From JBBTVI01 sp038063315 (GTDB lineage Bacteria > Patescibacteriota > Minisyncoccia > Sungbacterales > HO2-52-23): a stretch of DNA of 10,206 nt. Within the stretch, counting starts at the first letter, position 1. Each line of letters opens with the position of its first letter. Of this stretch, positions 1 through 7,242 are shown one piece after another. The stretch covers positions 1-10,206 of the forward strand of contig JBBTVI010000017.1 in NCBI GenBank assembly GCA_038063315.1, read 5' to 3'. The notes under the pieces were generated by a model. That model was not told where the DNA came from and did no database searches. It saw only the letters and a list, made by a program, of their open reading frames with translations. The translations under genes were made by a program, and so were the position numbers.

Positions 1-6
1 TGGTTT

Positions 7-53
7 CCCCCCCCCCCCCCCCCCTCGACAGACTCGGGGTCGCTCGCAATGAC
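7..53 (+). repeat. Truncated copy of the GTCATTGCGAG palindromic repeat, fused to an 18-C run
   Basis: From about position 20 to 53 the sequence matches the right half of the element at 5547-5641 (CCCTCGAC, GACTCGGGGTCGCTCGC, AATGAC) with one substitution. The left half is missing and is replaced by an uninterrupted run of 18 C (7-24), where the intact copies have five C. The match to the 5547-5641 copy continues past the normal repeat end for about a dozen bases (12 of 14 identical up to AGCGG). The window edge makes it impossible to say whether the left half exists upstream. The long C run could be real slippage or an assembly fault. Confidence 0.7.
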
Positions 54-77
54 ATCTGTTAGCGGCGCGCCACCCAT

Positions 78-107
78 TGTGCACTACGTACTACTTTAGC
101 GTATACT
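78..107 (+). promoter_or_regulatory. Possible dnaA promoter
   Basis: TATACT at 102-107 matches the sigma70 -10 consensus in five of six positions and lies 74 bp before the chosen dnaA start. The -35 region is poor: nothing better than three of six matches (TGTGCA, 78-83, 18-bp spacer). A 7-of-9 DnaA-box-like sequence on the minus strand (TGTGCACTA, 78-86) overlaps it, which would suit autoregulation, but a match that loose is weak evidence. Confidence 0.35.
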
Positions 108-181
108 GATTGTTAGAATGTTGTCTCGGCGTGCCGCCGCGCATCGAGCATATTATTTTATTGGCCTCTTATTTTTTGTCC

Positions 182-1582
182 ATGGACCCCACTTCTCTTC
201 CGCCGACCGCACAATACTCCGATATCTGGAAAACGATTCTGGCGCGGATTGAAGCGACTTTGTCGCGCCCCAGTTTTTTAACATGGTTCAAGGGCACGCA
301 TATCCTCAACATCGCCGGCGACGCCATGGTTGTGGCCGCGCCCAACGGATTTGCCAAGGATTGGCTGCAGAACAAATACCATAAAACACTTCTCCATATT
401 GTCCGCGAGCTCCTCCCCGACATTCGCGACGTTTCTTATGTGGTCAACAAATCAAACACCGCGCCCGACCCCAGCCCATCGCCCCTCCGGAAGCAACGCG
501 CGAACACGCCGCGCCACATGCAGTCGGACTCGGCAATGAAGGAACTCCTCGTCAATCCAGAGACAAACCTCAACCCACGCTATACTTTTGCCAACTTTAT
601 CGTCGGCTCCTTCAATGAAGTTGCCCACGCCGCGGCGCAATCCGTTATCAAAAATCTCGGCGCCGCGTATAACCCTTTGTTTATTTACGGCGGCGTTGGC
701 CTCGGAAAAACACACCTGGTGCAAGCCATCGGCAATGCTGTTTTAACAGAGACGCCGTCTGCGCGCGTGCGCTACTCCACGGGCGAACGCTTCATGACCG
801 AAGTCGTTGACGCGCTCAAAAATCAGGACATGAACACCCTCAAGGAGAAATACCGCGGATTCGACCTTTTAATGGTTGATGATGTCCAGTTTCTCGCGCG
901 CACGGAAAAAATCCAGGAAGAATTTTTCCATATCTTCAACGCGCTTTACCAAAAAAACCACCAGATCATTTTATCCTCCGACAAGCCGCCGCAGGCGATC
1001 CCCACTCTTGAAGACCGGCTGCGTTCGCGCTTTGAAGGCGGAATGATCGCCGACGTCGGCCTTCCGGATGTCGAAACACGCTTTCTGATTGTTTCAATAA
1101 AGGCCAAGGAGCGCGGAGACACAATCACGCAGGATGTTTTGCGTTCAATCGCGGAGCACATCAAAACCAACGTCCGCGACCTTGAGGGCGCGCTCAACCG
1201 CGTCGCCATCGCCTCACGCATGTCTCGCGCGCCGATCACGGCCGACGACGCGCGTAGGATCCTCGCCAGCCATCAAAACGCTCCGGCAAAATATACGTCC
1301 ATCAAAAAAATCATCAGGGCGGTTGCGGACTTCTATGACATTCCGGAGCAGAACCTCCTCCATCATTCCCGCAAAAAAGAGGTTGTGCGGCCAAGACAGA
1401 TTGCAATGTATATCATGCGCGAAGAACTCAAGGCGTCCTATCCGACCATCGGAGAGAGATTCGGGGGACGGGATCACACGACCGCAATCCACTCTTGTGC
1501 AAAAATTGCGAAAGAGTTGAGTATAAACCCTGATCTCGAAGAGCATATCCGTCTGATAAAAGACAAAATTTTTTCCGTATGA
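182..1582 (+). CDS. dnaA: Chromosomal replication initiator protein DnaA
   Basis: DnaA is the AAA+ initiator that binds DnaA boxes at oriC, oligomerises as the ATP form, melts the DNA unwinding element and loads the helicase. The 466-residue product has all four domains: an N-terminal domain I (about 10-85, with the W-F-x-x-W-like block SFLTWFKGTHIL), a proline-rich linker (about 90-118), the AAA+ domain with Walker A GGVGLGKT (170-177), Walker B LLMVDD (229-234), sensor 1 SSD (265-267) and RLRSRFEGG (279-287), and the C-terminal DNA-binding domain with the signature GGRDHTTAIHS (428-438). I chose ATG182 over an in-frame ATG at 110 because the extra 24 residues are hydrophobic and unlike any DnaA N-terminus, and domain I begins normally from 182. 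No Shine-Dalgarno motif precedes it (the upstream bases are T-rich). It is followed by the probable oriC and dnaN, the classic arrangement. Confidence 0.97.
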   Translation: MDPTSLPPTAQYSDIWKTILARIEATLSRPSFLTWFKGTHILNIAGDAMVVAAPNGFAKDWLQNKYHKTLLHIVRELLPDIRDVSYVVNKSNTAPDPSPSPLRKQRANTPRHMQSDSAMKELLVNPETNLNPRYTFANFIVGSFNEVAHAAAQSVIKNLGAAYNPLFIYGGVGLGKTHLVQAIGNAVLTETPSARVRYSTGERFMTEVVDALKNQDMNTLKEKYRGFDLLMVDDVQFLARTEKIQEEFFHIFNALYQKNHQIILSSDKPPQAIPTLEDRLRSRFEGGMIADVGLPDVETRFLIVSIKAKERGDTITQDVLRSIAEHIKTNVRDLEGALNRVAIASRMSRAPITADDARRILASHQNAPAKYTSIKKIIRAVADFYDIPEQNLLHHSRKKEVVRPRQIAMYIMREELKASYPTIGERFGGRDHTTAIHSCAKIAKELSINPDLEEHIRLIKDKIFSV

Positions 1583-1728
1583 ATTGTATCCCCCAAAAAA
1601 TCCGCCATCTCTCCACAAATTGCGCACAGCGATCCGGGCGGAATAGCCAAGAATAGAAACACCCGCGTGCGGATTATTCACATATTATTCGTCGTTAATA
1701 ATAATAATAATAAATTATATATATTATT
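1583..1728 (+). other. Probable origin of replication (oriC) between dnaA and dnaN
   Basis: This 146-bp gap has a perfect DnaA box, TTATTCACA (1674-1682), and two weaker 7-of-9 candidates in the same orientation, CTCTCCACA (1609-1617) and TTGCGCACA (1620-1628). Twelve bases after the perfect box come six TAA triplets in a row (1696-1713), then an almost pure A/T stretch up to the dnaN start (1714-1730). A DnaA box followed by TA(A/G) triplets and an A/T-rich segment is the layout of the DnaA-trio type of bacterial unwinding region. The dnaN promoter must also lie here or upstream in dnaA; TATATAT-like sequences are present but no convincing -35. Location, box and DUE are seen; origin function is inferred. 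Confidence 0.65.
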
Positions 1729-2838
1729 ATGATTACTTATTCATGCGGATTGTCTCTGTTATCCAATGCCCTGCGACTGGCTGAACGGTTCGCTGCAAAA
1801 AATCCTGCTCTTCCCATCCTTGAATGCGTCCAATTGAAAGCCGAGCAATCTACGCTTACCGTCGTTACCACGAATCTTGAAGCCGCGCTCGAGGTCCGCA
1901 TCCGCGGAACCGGTGAGGGCGGGAGAGGCGGAGTCGCATGCATTCCGGCCAAGACGGCCGCCGCCGTCATGCAGTCGCTGCGCGGCGAGCGCGTGGACGT
2001 TGAATTTGATGCGGATGCGATCGTGCTTAAGACCAATGGAGAACGCGCGCGGATACGCAGCGTGCCCGCCGAGGATTTTCCCTCTCTTCCGCGCATTACG
2101 GCCTCCGCAACGGCAACGATTGCGGCCGCCCATCTCAGACAGGCCATTGCGGCCACAGCGCCTATGGTATCGGCGTCCGAATTCAAGCCGGAACTCGGGG
2201 GTATTTTTTTCCGCATCGCCGAAGGAGGAATCACTCTTGCGGCAACGGATACGTTTCGTTTGAGTGAGGCCGCAATTGACGCGCCCTCGGCGATTGATAA
2301 GCCGTTTTCTTTTATTTTGCCGGCAAGCGTCGGAGCTGAGGCGATGAAAATATTGGATGGCGCCGAGACCGTCGCTCTTGAAATGGGGGAAAATCAGATT
2401 GCGCTCCGCGCGGGCGACTACTATATTATTTCACATCTTGTGGAGGGGGCATACCCGGACTATCAGGGTATTATTCCGCGGGAATTCAGGACGTCAGGTT
2501 TTGTGGCGCGGGATGACCTGGTCCGTGCGGTCAGGTCGGCATCGCTTTTTGCGTCCAAGCTCGGCGACGTGCGTCTCCGGATAAAACCAGAAGATGCGGT
2601 TATGGAGATATCGGCCGAGAATTCCGACGTCGGAACGCATACGGCGCGCCTTCCGGCAGATTTTTCCGGCGCCGGGCTGGACGTGAGTTTCAACTACCGT
2701 TATCTTTTGGACGGACTTGCGGCCGTCGCGGATCAGGATATTTTTTTGGGGTGCACGGGGGAGAATACGCCGGCGCTTTTGCACGGACGCCGTGCTGCGG
2801 CCTTCCGACACGTGATCATGCCGGTGCGGTTAACTTAG
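1729..2838 (+). CDS. dnaN: DNA polymerase III beta subunit (sliding clamp)
   Basis: The sliding clamp is a ring-shaped dimer that encircles DNA, tethers the replicative polymerase and docks other repair and replication proteins. The 369-residue product is of normal length and shows the three clamp folds in series (about 1-121, 130-250, 255-369). Recognisable blocks are FPSLPRI (117-123) at the end of domain 1, ATDTFRLS (172-179), LVEGAYPDYQGIIP (237-250), FNYRYLLDGL (321-330) and the C-terminal HVIMPVRL (361-368), which helps form the protein-binding pocket. It starts at ATG1729 straight after the A/T-rich origin segment with no Shine-Dalgarno sequence. Its stop codon is only six bases from the stop of the convergent PBP gene, so no separate terminator fits between them. 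Confidence 0.96.
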   Translation: MITYSCGLSLLSNALRLAERFAAKNPALPILECVQLKAEQSTLTVVTTNLEAALEVRIRGTGEGGRGGVACIPAKTAAAVMQSLRGERVDVEFDADAIVLKTNGERARIRSVPAEDFPSLPRITASATATIAAAHLRQAIAATAPMVSASEFKPELGGIFFRIAEGGITLAATDTFRLSEAAIDAPSAIDKPFSFILPASVGAEAMKILDGAETVALEMGENQIALRAGDYYIISHLVEGAYPDYQGIIPREFRTSGFVARDDLVRAVRSASLFASKLGDVRLRIKPEDAVMEISAENSDVGTHTARLPADFSGAGLDVSFNYRYLLDGLAAVADQDIFLGCTGENTPALLHGRRAAAFRHVIMPVRLT

Positions 2839-2844
2839 GGGGCT

Positions 2845-5358
2845 TTATGGCGCGACGAAGGTGAATGCGCGTTCGGCAATTGTTTTATTGCCCACTGCGT
2901 CGTAGGCAACGACGCGGAGGCGATGTTCGCCCGGCGCCTGGTCATTGGTCCCAAGCGAGAAGAGAAACTGGGTTTGGCGTATCGGAGCGCCGAAGGAGTT
3001 GATGATTGCGTTATCGAGAAACGCGGACACCTCTTTGAGTTGATAAGTGGACGCTATTGAGACCGAGAAAAGCGCGAGGGGGGACGAGAGGCGCGCGTTA
3101 TCGTCGGGTGACTCAAAGGCGATCCTTGGATATTTTTCCGGCGTATGCACGTCGTCGAACTCGTGGGGGATTGCGGCGGGCGCTTCCTGATTATCCGCGG
3201 TCCATTGTCTGACGGCGGCGCCCCAGTTGATATATTGTGCGTCTGTGGCGGGATTGGTGGGCGGCGGGCCGGAGGGATTTTTTTTATCAACAAACGCCAA
3301 AATTGTGTCGGTCTGGCCCACGCCGATTTCTTTAATGTATTCCGGAGGAGTGTATTCGGTAGCAAGTTTCCCTGATACGGTATCCAGACGCACAACGCCT
3401 CCGGTGCGATAGGCGCCGTTGAGGGCTGGTTTTTCGGCGCGCAGTTTGTCCGGCGGAGCAAATGATTCTGCGGGCGCGTCCCCGAGGGCTGTGTCCATAA
3501 AGTTATGCCAAATGGGGCCCGCGACCATTACGGAAAGGCCCTCTTGGTTCATCGGCGTATTGTCGTTATTGCCGACCCAGACGCCAGCGACGAGTGATGG
3601 CGTATACCCGATGATCCACGCGTCGCGATAATCCTGAGTCGTGCCTGTTTTGGCCGCGACCGTCCTGTCCGAAAAATAGAGGGAGCTTTGCGGGCTGAAG
3701 ACCGGGACGCGGGCCGCGTTGTCCGAGAGGATGTCATTCATTGTGCGGGCGATATTTTCTTCAATAACACGGCGGTATGTCCCGTTTTTTTGTTCAAGTA
3801 TTGAACCGCGCGCGTCCGTAATTTTAAGAATTGCCGTTTTTGGATAGAGGATGCCATCGCGGGCAAATGCGCCGTATGCCGAGGCCATATCCAAAAGCGT
3901 TACCTCAGCTCCGCCAAGGACCAGCGACAGGCCGTAGCGTCGGGGGTCGCCGAGAGTGCTGATGCCGAAAGCGCGGGCCGTTTCAATGGCGTCGTTGACT
4001 CCGACAAGGTACAGGAGTTTGACGGACGGGACGTTCAGTGATTGCGCAAGGGCCTGGCGCAGCGTGACCGGGCCGCGGAAGCGGTTGTCATAGTTTTTGG
4101 GATGGTAGCAGGGCGTGGCGTTCGTCACGCGCGGCCCGGGTAGGCCGGAGGGAGAGCAAAGCGCGTTAAACTCCGTGGGGACGTCAAAGAGGACGGTCGC
4201 TGGCGTAAATCCTTTGGCAAACGCCGTGGCGTAGACAAATGGCTTGAATGCCGATCCCGGCTGGCGCGGACGCGTGGTCACGTTGACGTTCCCGTCGTGC
4301 GCGACGTCGAAATAATCGCGCGATCCGACCATCGCGAGTATCTCTCCGGACCGTGGATCGAGCGCGACGAGCGCCGCGTTATGCGCTTGCACCAGCGCCT
4401 CGTTTCTTGCCGCGCCCTCGCGGACAATGCGCTCGGCTGATTGTTGCAAGTTCCAGTCGAGCGTTGTGATAACGCGGAGTCCGCCTCGTTCAACCGCCTG
4501 CTCGCCATATTTTTGATTAAGCAGTTCGCGGACGTAAAATAAGAAATGGGGCGCGCGGAGCGACTGGCGCGGCGTGGCAAAAGCGATTTTTTCGCGTTTT
4601 GCGGCCACACCCTCTTCGGACGTGATGGCGCCCAGCGCCTCCATATCATCAAGAACCATGTTCTTGCGTTCCAAGAGTTCGGTCTTATGCGATCCGTACG
4701 GCGAATAGTATGTCGGGGCTTTGGGCAGCGCGGCCAGGAGCGCGCTTTGGGCCATGGTCAAATCATTGACTGATTTCCCGAAAAAAATATCGGCCGCAGC
4801 CGCGATGCCGTAGGCATTGGAACCGTACGGAATCTGATTGAGGTACCATTCAAGGATGTCGTCTTTGGAGTATTTTGTTTCCAGTGCAATCGCCAGTATC
4901 GCCTCTTTGAATTTGCGGGACCATGTCCTTTCCGTCGTCAGTAGGGAGTTTTTGACAAGCTGTTGGGTGATTGTTGACCCGCCCTGGCTGATGTCGCGGG
5001 CGGAGACGTTGCGCGCGAGGGCTCTTAAAATTCCGCGAATGTCGAGGCCCATGTGCTCGTAAAAACGCCTGTCTTCGGCGGCGATCGCGGCCCACCGGAC
5101 GCGGGCAGGAATATCTTTGAATGGGATCACGGTGCGCCGCTCCTCGCCGAATATTTCGTAGAGCAGCACCTCGCCCTTACGGTCGTAGATTTTTGTTGAC
5201 TGGGCGACCGAACGCTCAGTGATGCGCTCGGGGTTGGGTAGGTCGCGAATGAGAAAATAACCGTACGCAAGAGCCGCTAAACTGGAAAACGCAAAAAAAG
5301 CGGCTCCCAGCCGGATAAAAAGATGCGCCCCTTTTTGTTTTCCGCGGTTTAATCGCAT
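2845..5358 (-). CDS. Class A penicillin-binding protein (bifunctional transglycosylase/transpeptidase)
   Basis: A membrane-anchored, extracytoplasmic enzyme that polymerises lipid II into glycan strands and cross-links the peptides. The 837-residue product has a basic N-terminus (MRLNRGKQKG), one transmembrane anchor (about 12-36), a GT51 transglycosylase domain with EDRRFYEHMGLD (95-106, catalytic Glu95), GGSTITQQLVKN (126-137), RKFKEA (148-153) and the block ending WYLNQIPYG (171-179), then a transpeptidase domain with the nucleophile motif SAFK (Ser369-Lys372), SLN (440-442) and KTGT (570-573). All catalytic motifs are intact. After about residue 735 a beta-rich tail (IAFESPDDNARL to the end) looks like an Ig-like domain, a common appendage of such PBPs. 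I chose ATG5358; an in-frame TTG at 5379 would add seven residues. Neither has a Shine-Dalgarno motif. The gene is convergent with dnaN. Confidence 0.95.
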   Translation of the reverse strand: MRLNRGKQKGAHLFIRLGAAFFAFSSLAALAYGYFLIRDLPNPERITERSVAQSTKIYDRKGEVLLYEIFGEERRTVIPFKDIPARVRWAAIAAEDRRFYEHMGLDIRGILRALARNVSARDISQGGSTITQQLVKNSLLTTERTWSRKFKEAILAIALETKYSKDDILEWYLNQIPYGSNAYGIAAAADIFFGKSVNDLTMAQSALLAALPKAPTYYSPYGSHKTELLERKNMVLDDMEALGAITSEEGVAAKREKIAFATPRQSLRAPHFLFYVRELLNQKYGEQAVERGGLRVITTLDWNLQQSAERIVREGAARNEALVQAHNAALVALDPRSGEILAMVGSRDYFDVAHDGNVNVTTRPRQPGSAFKPFVYATAFAKGFTPATVLFDVPTEFNALCSPSGLPGPRVTNATPCYHPKNYDNRFRGPVTLRQALAQSLNVPSVKLLYLVGVNDAIETARAFGISTLGDPRRYGLSLVLGGAEVTLLDMASAYGAFARDGILYPKTAILKITDARGSILEQKNGTYRRVIEENIARTMNDILSDNAARVPVFSPQSSLYFSDRTVAAKTGTTQDYRDAWIIGYTPSLVAGVWVGNNDNTPMNQEGLSVMVAGPIWHNFMDTALGDAPAESFAPPDKLRAEKPALNGAYRTGGVVRLDTVSGKLATEYTPPEYIKEIGVGQTDTILAFVDKKNPSGPPPTNPATDAQYINWGAAVRQWTADNQEAPAAIPHEFDDVHTPEKYPRIAFESPDDNARLSSPLALFSVSIASTYQLKEVSAFLDNAIINSFGAPIRQTQFLFSLGTNDQAPGEHRLRVVAYDAVGNKTIAERAFTFVAP

Positions 5359-5443
5359 GCCGTTGCCGCAATAATACAATAAACCATTTCTTTTGGCCAG
5401 CGCCCGAATTGGAGTTTGGTGAATAACAGATAGAAATATATTT

Positions 5444-5523
5444 TTCGAGCGAGCGACTTGAGGAGCGAGTCGAGAAATTCCTTAAATTATTGTACTTCTC
5501 GACTGCGCTTCGCTCCGCTCGAA
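5444..5523. repeat. Palindromic intergenic repeat, TTCTCGACT type
   Basis: Two imperfect inverted arms, 5444-5476 (begins TTCGAGCG, ends AGTCGAGAA) and 5496-5523 (begins TTCTCGACT, ends CGCTCGAA), are separated by about 19 A/T-rich bases. The outer nine bases pair without mismatch at each arm's inner end and the outer eight at the other end. It lies between the PBP promoter region and the next repeat and codes for nothing I can recognise. Palindromes of this sequence type are common dispersed elements in environmental bacterial genomes. No second copy is in this window. Confidence 0.7.
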
Positions 5524-5546
5524 GAATAAAAACCGCCATTACATGC

Positions 5547-5641
5547 GTTATTGCGAGGAGTCCTGCTGCAGGGCGACGAAGCAATCCAAATCCTGGATTG
5601 CCGCGCGCCCCCTCGACGGACTCGGGGTCGCTCGCAATGAC
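5547..5641 (+). repeat. GTCATTGCGAG palindromic repeat, full copy (95 bp)
   Basis: The element is bounded by imperfect 11-bp inverted ends, GTTATTGCGAG (5547-5557) and CTCGCAATGAC (5631-5641). It contains GAGTCCTGCTGCAGG, GACGAAGCAATCC, CTGGATTGCCGCGC and CTCGACGGACTCGGGGTCGC. A nearly identical copy lies in the opposite orientation at 7243-7342 and a broken one at 7-53. No target-site duplication is evident. The element resembles a MITE or REP-like sequence with no coding capacity. Together with 5444-5523 and the hairpin at 5679-5710 it fills the gene-free stretch 5380-5746. Confidence 0.85.
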
Positions 5642-5669
5642 AGCTGTGAGCGGTTACCCCACCTGATTT

Positions 5670-5710
5670 TGAAAAGGAACACCGCCGGCGCAGGGATGCA
5701 TCGGCGGGGT
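5670..5710 (-). terminator. Probable terminator of the leftward ruvB-yebC-ruvC unit
   Basis: On the minus strand, 37 bp past the stop of the small acidic ORF, arms 5710-5702 and 5687-5679 (ACCCCGCCG and CGGCGGTGT) pair over nine positions with one mismatch. A further inner stem GCA/TGC closes a TCCC loop. The downstream bases on that strand read TTCCTTTTC, an imperfect T tract. The stem is strong; the interrupted T run makes the termination call moderate. Confidence 0.5.
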
Positions 5711-5746
5711 AATTAATACACCACAATATTGTTTCAGCGCGTTTAT

Positions 5747-5875
5747 CTATTCTTCATCATTCTTATCGTCGTCGGATTCCTCATCTTCGTCTTCGTCATC
5801 ATCCCAATCATCGTTTTTTTCATCAGCGTCTTCATTGACGGCGATAAGGCCCGTGAGCGCATTGAAATCGGTCAT
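5747..5875 (-). CDS. Small, extremely acidic protein of unknown function (42 aa)
   Basis: The reading frame starts at ATG5875 with MTDFNALTGLIAVNEDADEK and then becomes almost entirely Asp and Glu (residues 15-42: mostly D/E with a few N, K, S and one Trp at 24), ending in TAG. It lies 69 bp downstream of ruvC on the same strand and before a hairpin terminator, so it is probably the last gene of that unit. The hydrophobic-then-acidic layout suggests a short folded or docking N-terminus with a disordered acidic tail, perhaps a DNA-mimic or binding partner, but that is speculation. I do not recognise the family. The opposite strand has a longer open frame full of Ile/Val/Phe, which is just the complement of GAT/GAC/GAA codons. 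No Shine-Dalgarno sequence is seen. It could still be a non-gene low-complexity tract. Confidence 0.55.
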   Translation of the reverse strand: MTDFNALTGLIAVNEDADEKNDDWDDDEDEDEESDDDKNDEE

Positions 5876-5944
5876 ATTAAATTTATGTCGTTATGTCCGA
5901 TAAATTCATTTTGTTATCGTCTCGCGACCTTTTGGCATGATATA

Positions 5945-6487
5945 TTATAAGATTTCTTTTCTCTGGATCGCGGATCGGTGGCCGATTGCGCAACAATACG
6001 CGGCGGCGATGGCGTCAAAAATGTCATCGCGCGCGCCGCGTTCCGGGGCGGAATCCACGGTCAAGGCGATCATTTTTTTAATCTGCGCCTTATCCGCGCG
6101 GCCGTCTCCGGTAACCATTTTTTTTATCTCAAGCGGAGTATACTCGTAGAGGGTAATCCCCGCAAGAGCGGTTGTCAACAGGATGGCCCCGCGCGTCTCG
6201 GCAACGGCCATTGCCGTCTTGGCGTTGCGCGCAAAAAAGATCCGCTCAACGCCGACCGCGGCCGGAGACCACCTGGTGAGAATTTCCGAGAGGGCGCGGT
6301 GGAGCTCAATAAGGCGCGCCGAATGCGCGTCGGCGCGGGCCGGAAATATCCCGGCGGTTTTGAGCCGGGGCCTTGCCCCGGCGCTTTCAATCACAGCGTA
6401 GCCGATTGCGGTGGTTCCGGGATCAATCCCCAAGGTGATCAGGGGACTGACGGTCAAAGGCGAGGTTGGTATGGATGGATTGGACAT
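5945..6487 (-). CDS. ruvC: Crossover junction endodeoxyribonuclease RuvC
   Basis: RuvC is the dimeric resolvase that cuts Holliday junctions symmetrically after RuvAB branch migration. The 180-residue product has the RNase H-like fold signature with the four acidic active-site residues: Asp22 in LGIDPGTT (19-26), Glu81 in VGVERIFFA (78-86), and Asp155 and Asp158 in DDIFDAIAAAYC (154-165). TPLEIKKMVTGDGRADKAQI (117-136) is the usual conserved block. The length is close to the family norm (about 160-175) with a slightly long N-terminus. The start is uncertain: ATG6487 is chosen, but ATG6508 or a TTG just before GIDPG are possible. With ATG6487 the gene overlaps the end of yebC by 65 bp in another frame, which implies tight co-translation. 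Confidence 0.93.
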   Translation of the reverse strand: MSNPSIPTSPLTVSPLITLGIDPGTTAIGYAVIESAGARPRLKTAGIFPARADAHSARLIELHRALSEILTRWSPAAVGVERIFFARNAKTAMAVAETRGAILLTTALAGITLYEYTPLEIKKMVTGDGRADKAQIKKMIALTVDSAPERGARDDIFDAIAAAYCCAIGHRSAIQRKEIL

Positions 6488-7172
6488 TTTCGTTTTTCCG
6501 AAGAGCATTGATGAGCCGTTTGATGCGTTCTCTGACGTCTGGCGCGACTTGTTTGACGGCTCTGGGCGCGTAGGTATAACCGACGGGCTGGACGGAAAAT
6601 CCGCGCTCGATCAAATTCCGTTTGATCGTCTCGGCGTCTGCGAATGGAATGCGAACGGTCCAGCCAGTTTCGGACGGGGAAAAATCCTCGGCGCCGCTGT
6701 CTATAATGGCCAGTTCCGTCTCCTCCGGTCCAGTGGCAGGGTTGACTGGCGCGGCCTGCGCCAGGATCATTTTGGAGAAATTCCACATAACAGACCCGGG
6801 ATCGGCAATACGGGCATCGTATTCGGCAAGGACAGCTTTTATTTCGGCGAGCGCGCGGTTTTTGTTGTCTGTCGCGCCTTCAATCAGGAGTATGACCTCA
6901 TCCGGCGCGAGCGCCTCCAAAAGGAACTCCACGAGGTTGTCCGCGGTTCCGAGTGAGCGGTTGATGGCGCGGAGGATGTTGTCTTTGGGCATTCCTGCGG
7001 CTCTCGCGCGGTCCATCGCGGAACGTAGGCGCGGATTGGCATCCGGATTTTCCCCTCCGGCGCGCGCCGCCATGGTAATGTCCCGCGCGAGTTTCCCGAA
7101 TTGCCGGCCGCGCTCGGCGTCCGTCGCGGCCTTTTTATGCTTTATTTGCGCCCACTTGGAATGACCGGCCAT
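6423..7172 (-). CDS. yebC: YebC/PmpR family (TACO1-like) protein
   Basis: The family was long annotated as a transcriptional regulator; work on the mitochondrial homologue TACO1 and on bacterial YebC points to a role in translation, including relief of ribosome stalling at proline-rich stretches. The 249-residue product begins with the hallmark MAGHSKWAQIKHKK and continues with FGKLARDITMAARAGG (25-40), NPRLRSAMDRARAAGMP (46-62), EGATDNKNRALAEI (98-111) and PGSVMWNF (125-132), the standard blocks in order. The usual GPGG loop near residue 88 reads ALAPDE here, a mild departure. The open frame runs 174 bp further upstream through a heptamer repeat and a dispersed palindrome; that extension is not protein. 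There is no Shine-Dalgarno sequence. Proximity to ruvC and ruvB is a very common bacterial arrangement. Confidence 0.95.
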   Translation of the reverse strand: MAGHSKWAQIKHKKAATDAERGRQFGKLARDITMAARAGGENPDANPRLRSAMDRARAAGMPKDNILRAINRSLGTADNLVEFLLEALAPDEVILLIEGATDNKNRALAEIKAVLAEYDARIADPGSVMWNFSKMILAQAAPVNPATGPEETELAIIDSGAEDFSPSETGWTVRIPFADAETIKRNLIERGFSVQPVGYTYAPRAVKQVAPDVRERIKRLINALRKNENVQSIHTNLAFDRQSPDHLGD

Positions 7173-7179
7173 AAAAGAT

Positions 7180-7214
7180 GAAGTAGGGGGTATGAAGTAT
7201 GGAGTATGGGGTAG
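7180..7214 (-). repeat. Heptamer tandem repeat directly upstream of yebC (5 units)
   Basis: On the plus strand the units are GAAGTAG, GGGGTAT, GAAGTAT, GGAGTAT and GGGGTAG, consensus GRRGTAK (minus strand MTACYYC). The array ends seven bases before the yebC start codon, so on the minus strand it occupies the position where a ribosome-binding site would be expected. Only purine/purine variation occurs at positions 2 and 3 of the unit. Confidence 0.75.
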
Positions 7215-7242
7215 AAAGGAAAGGGAATGGTCCATCGCCGCC

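Noticed and set aside
110..181. Upstream in-frame extension of dnaA by 24 residues
   Set aside because: The residues are unlike DnaA domain I and overlap the region just after the likely -10 box; ATG182 gives a normal N-terminus.
1695..1714. TAA run as a simple microsatellite only
   Set aside because: Possible, but its position just after a perfect DnaA box and before an A/T-rich stretch in the dnaA-dnaN gap makes an origin role more likely; kept within oriC.
5418..5426. DnaA-box-like TTATTCACC on the minus strand upstream of the PBP gene
   Set aside because: One mismatch, isolated, no further boxes nearby; expected by chance in a window of this size.
5487..5726. Minus-strand frame through the 95-bp repeat (typical HCERPRVRRGGARQS peptide)
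   Set aside because: This peptide is the usual translation of the dispersed repeat and not a gene.
5729..5950. Plus-strand frame coding for a very hydrophobic, membrane-like small protein
   Set aside because: Its Ile/Val/Phe runs are the exact complement of the GAT/GAC/GAA codons of the acidic minus-strand ORF; it has a TTG start and no support.
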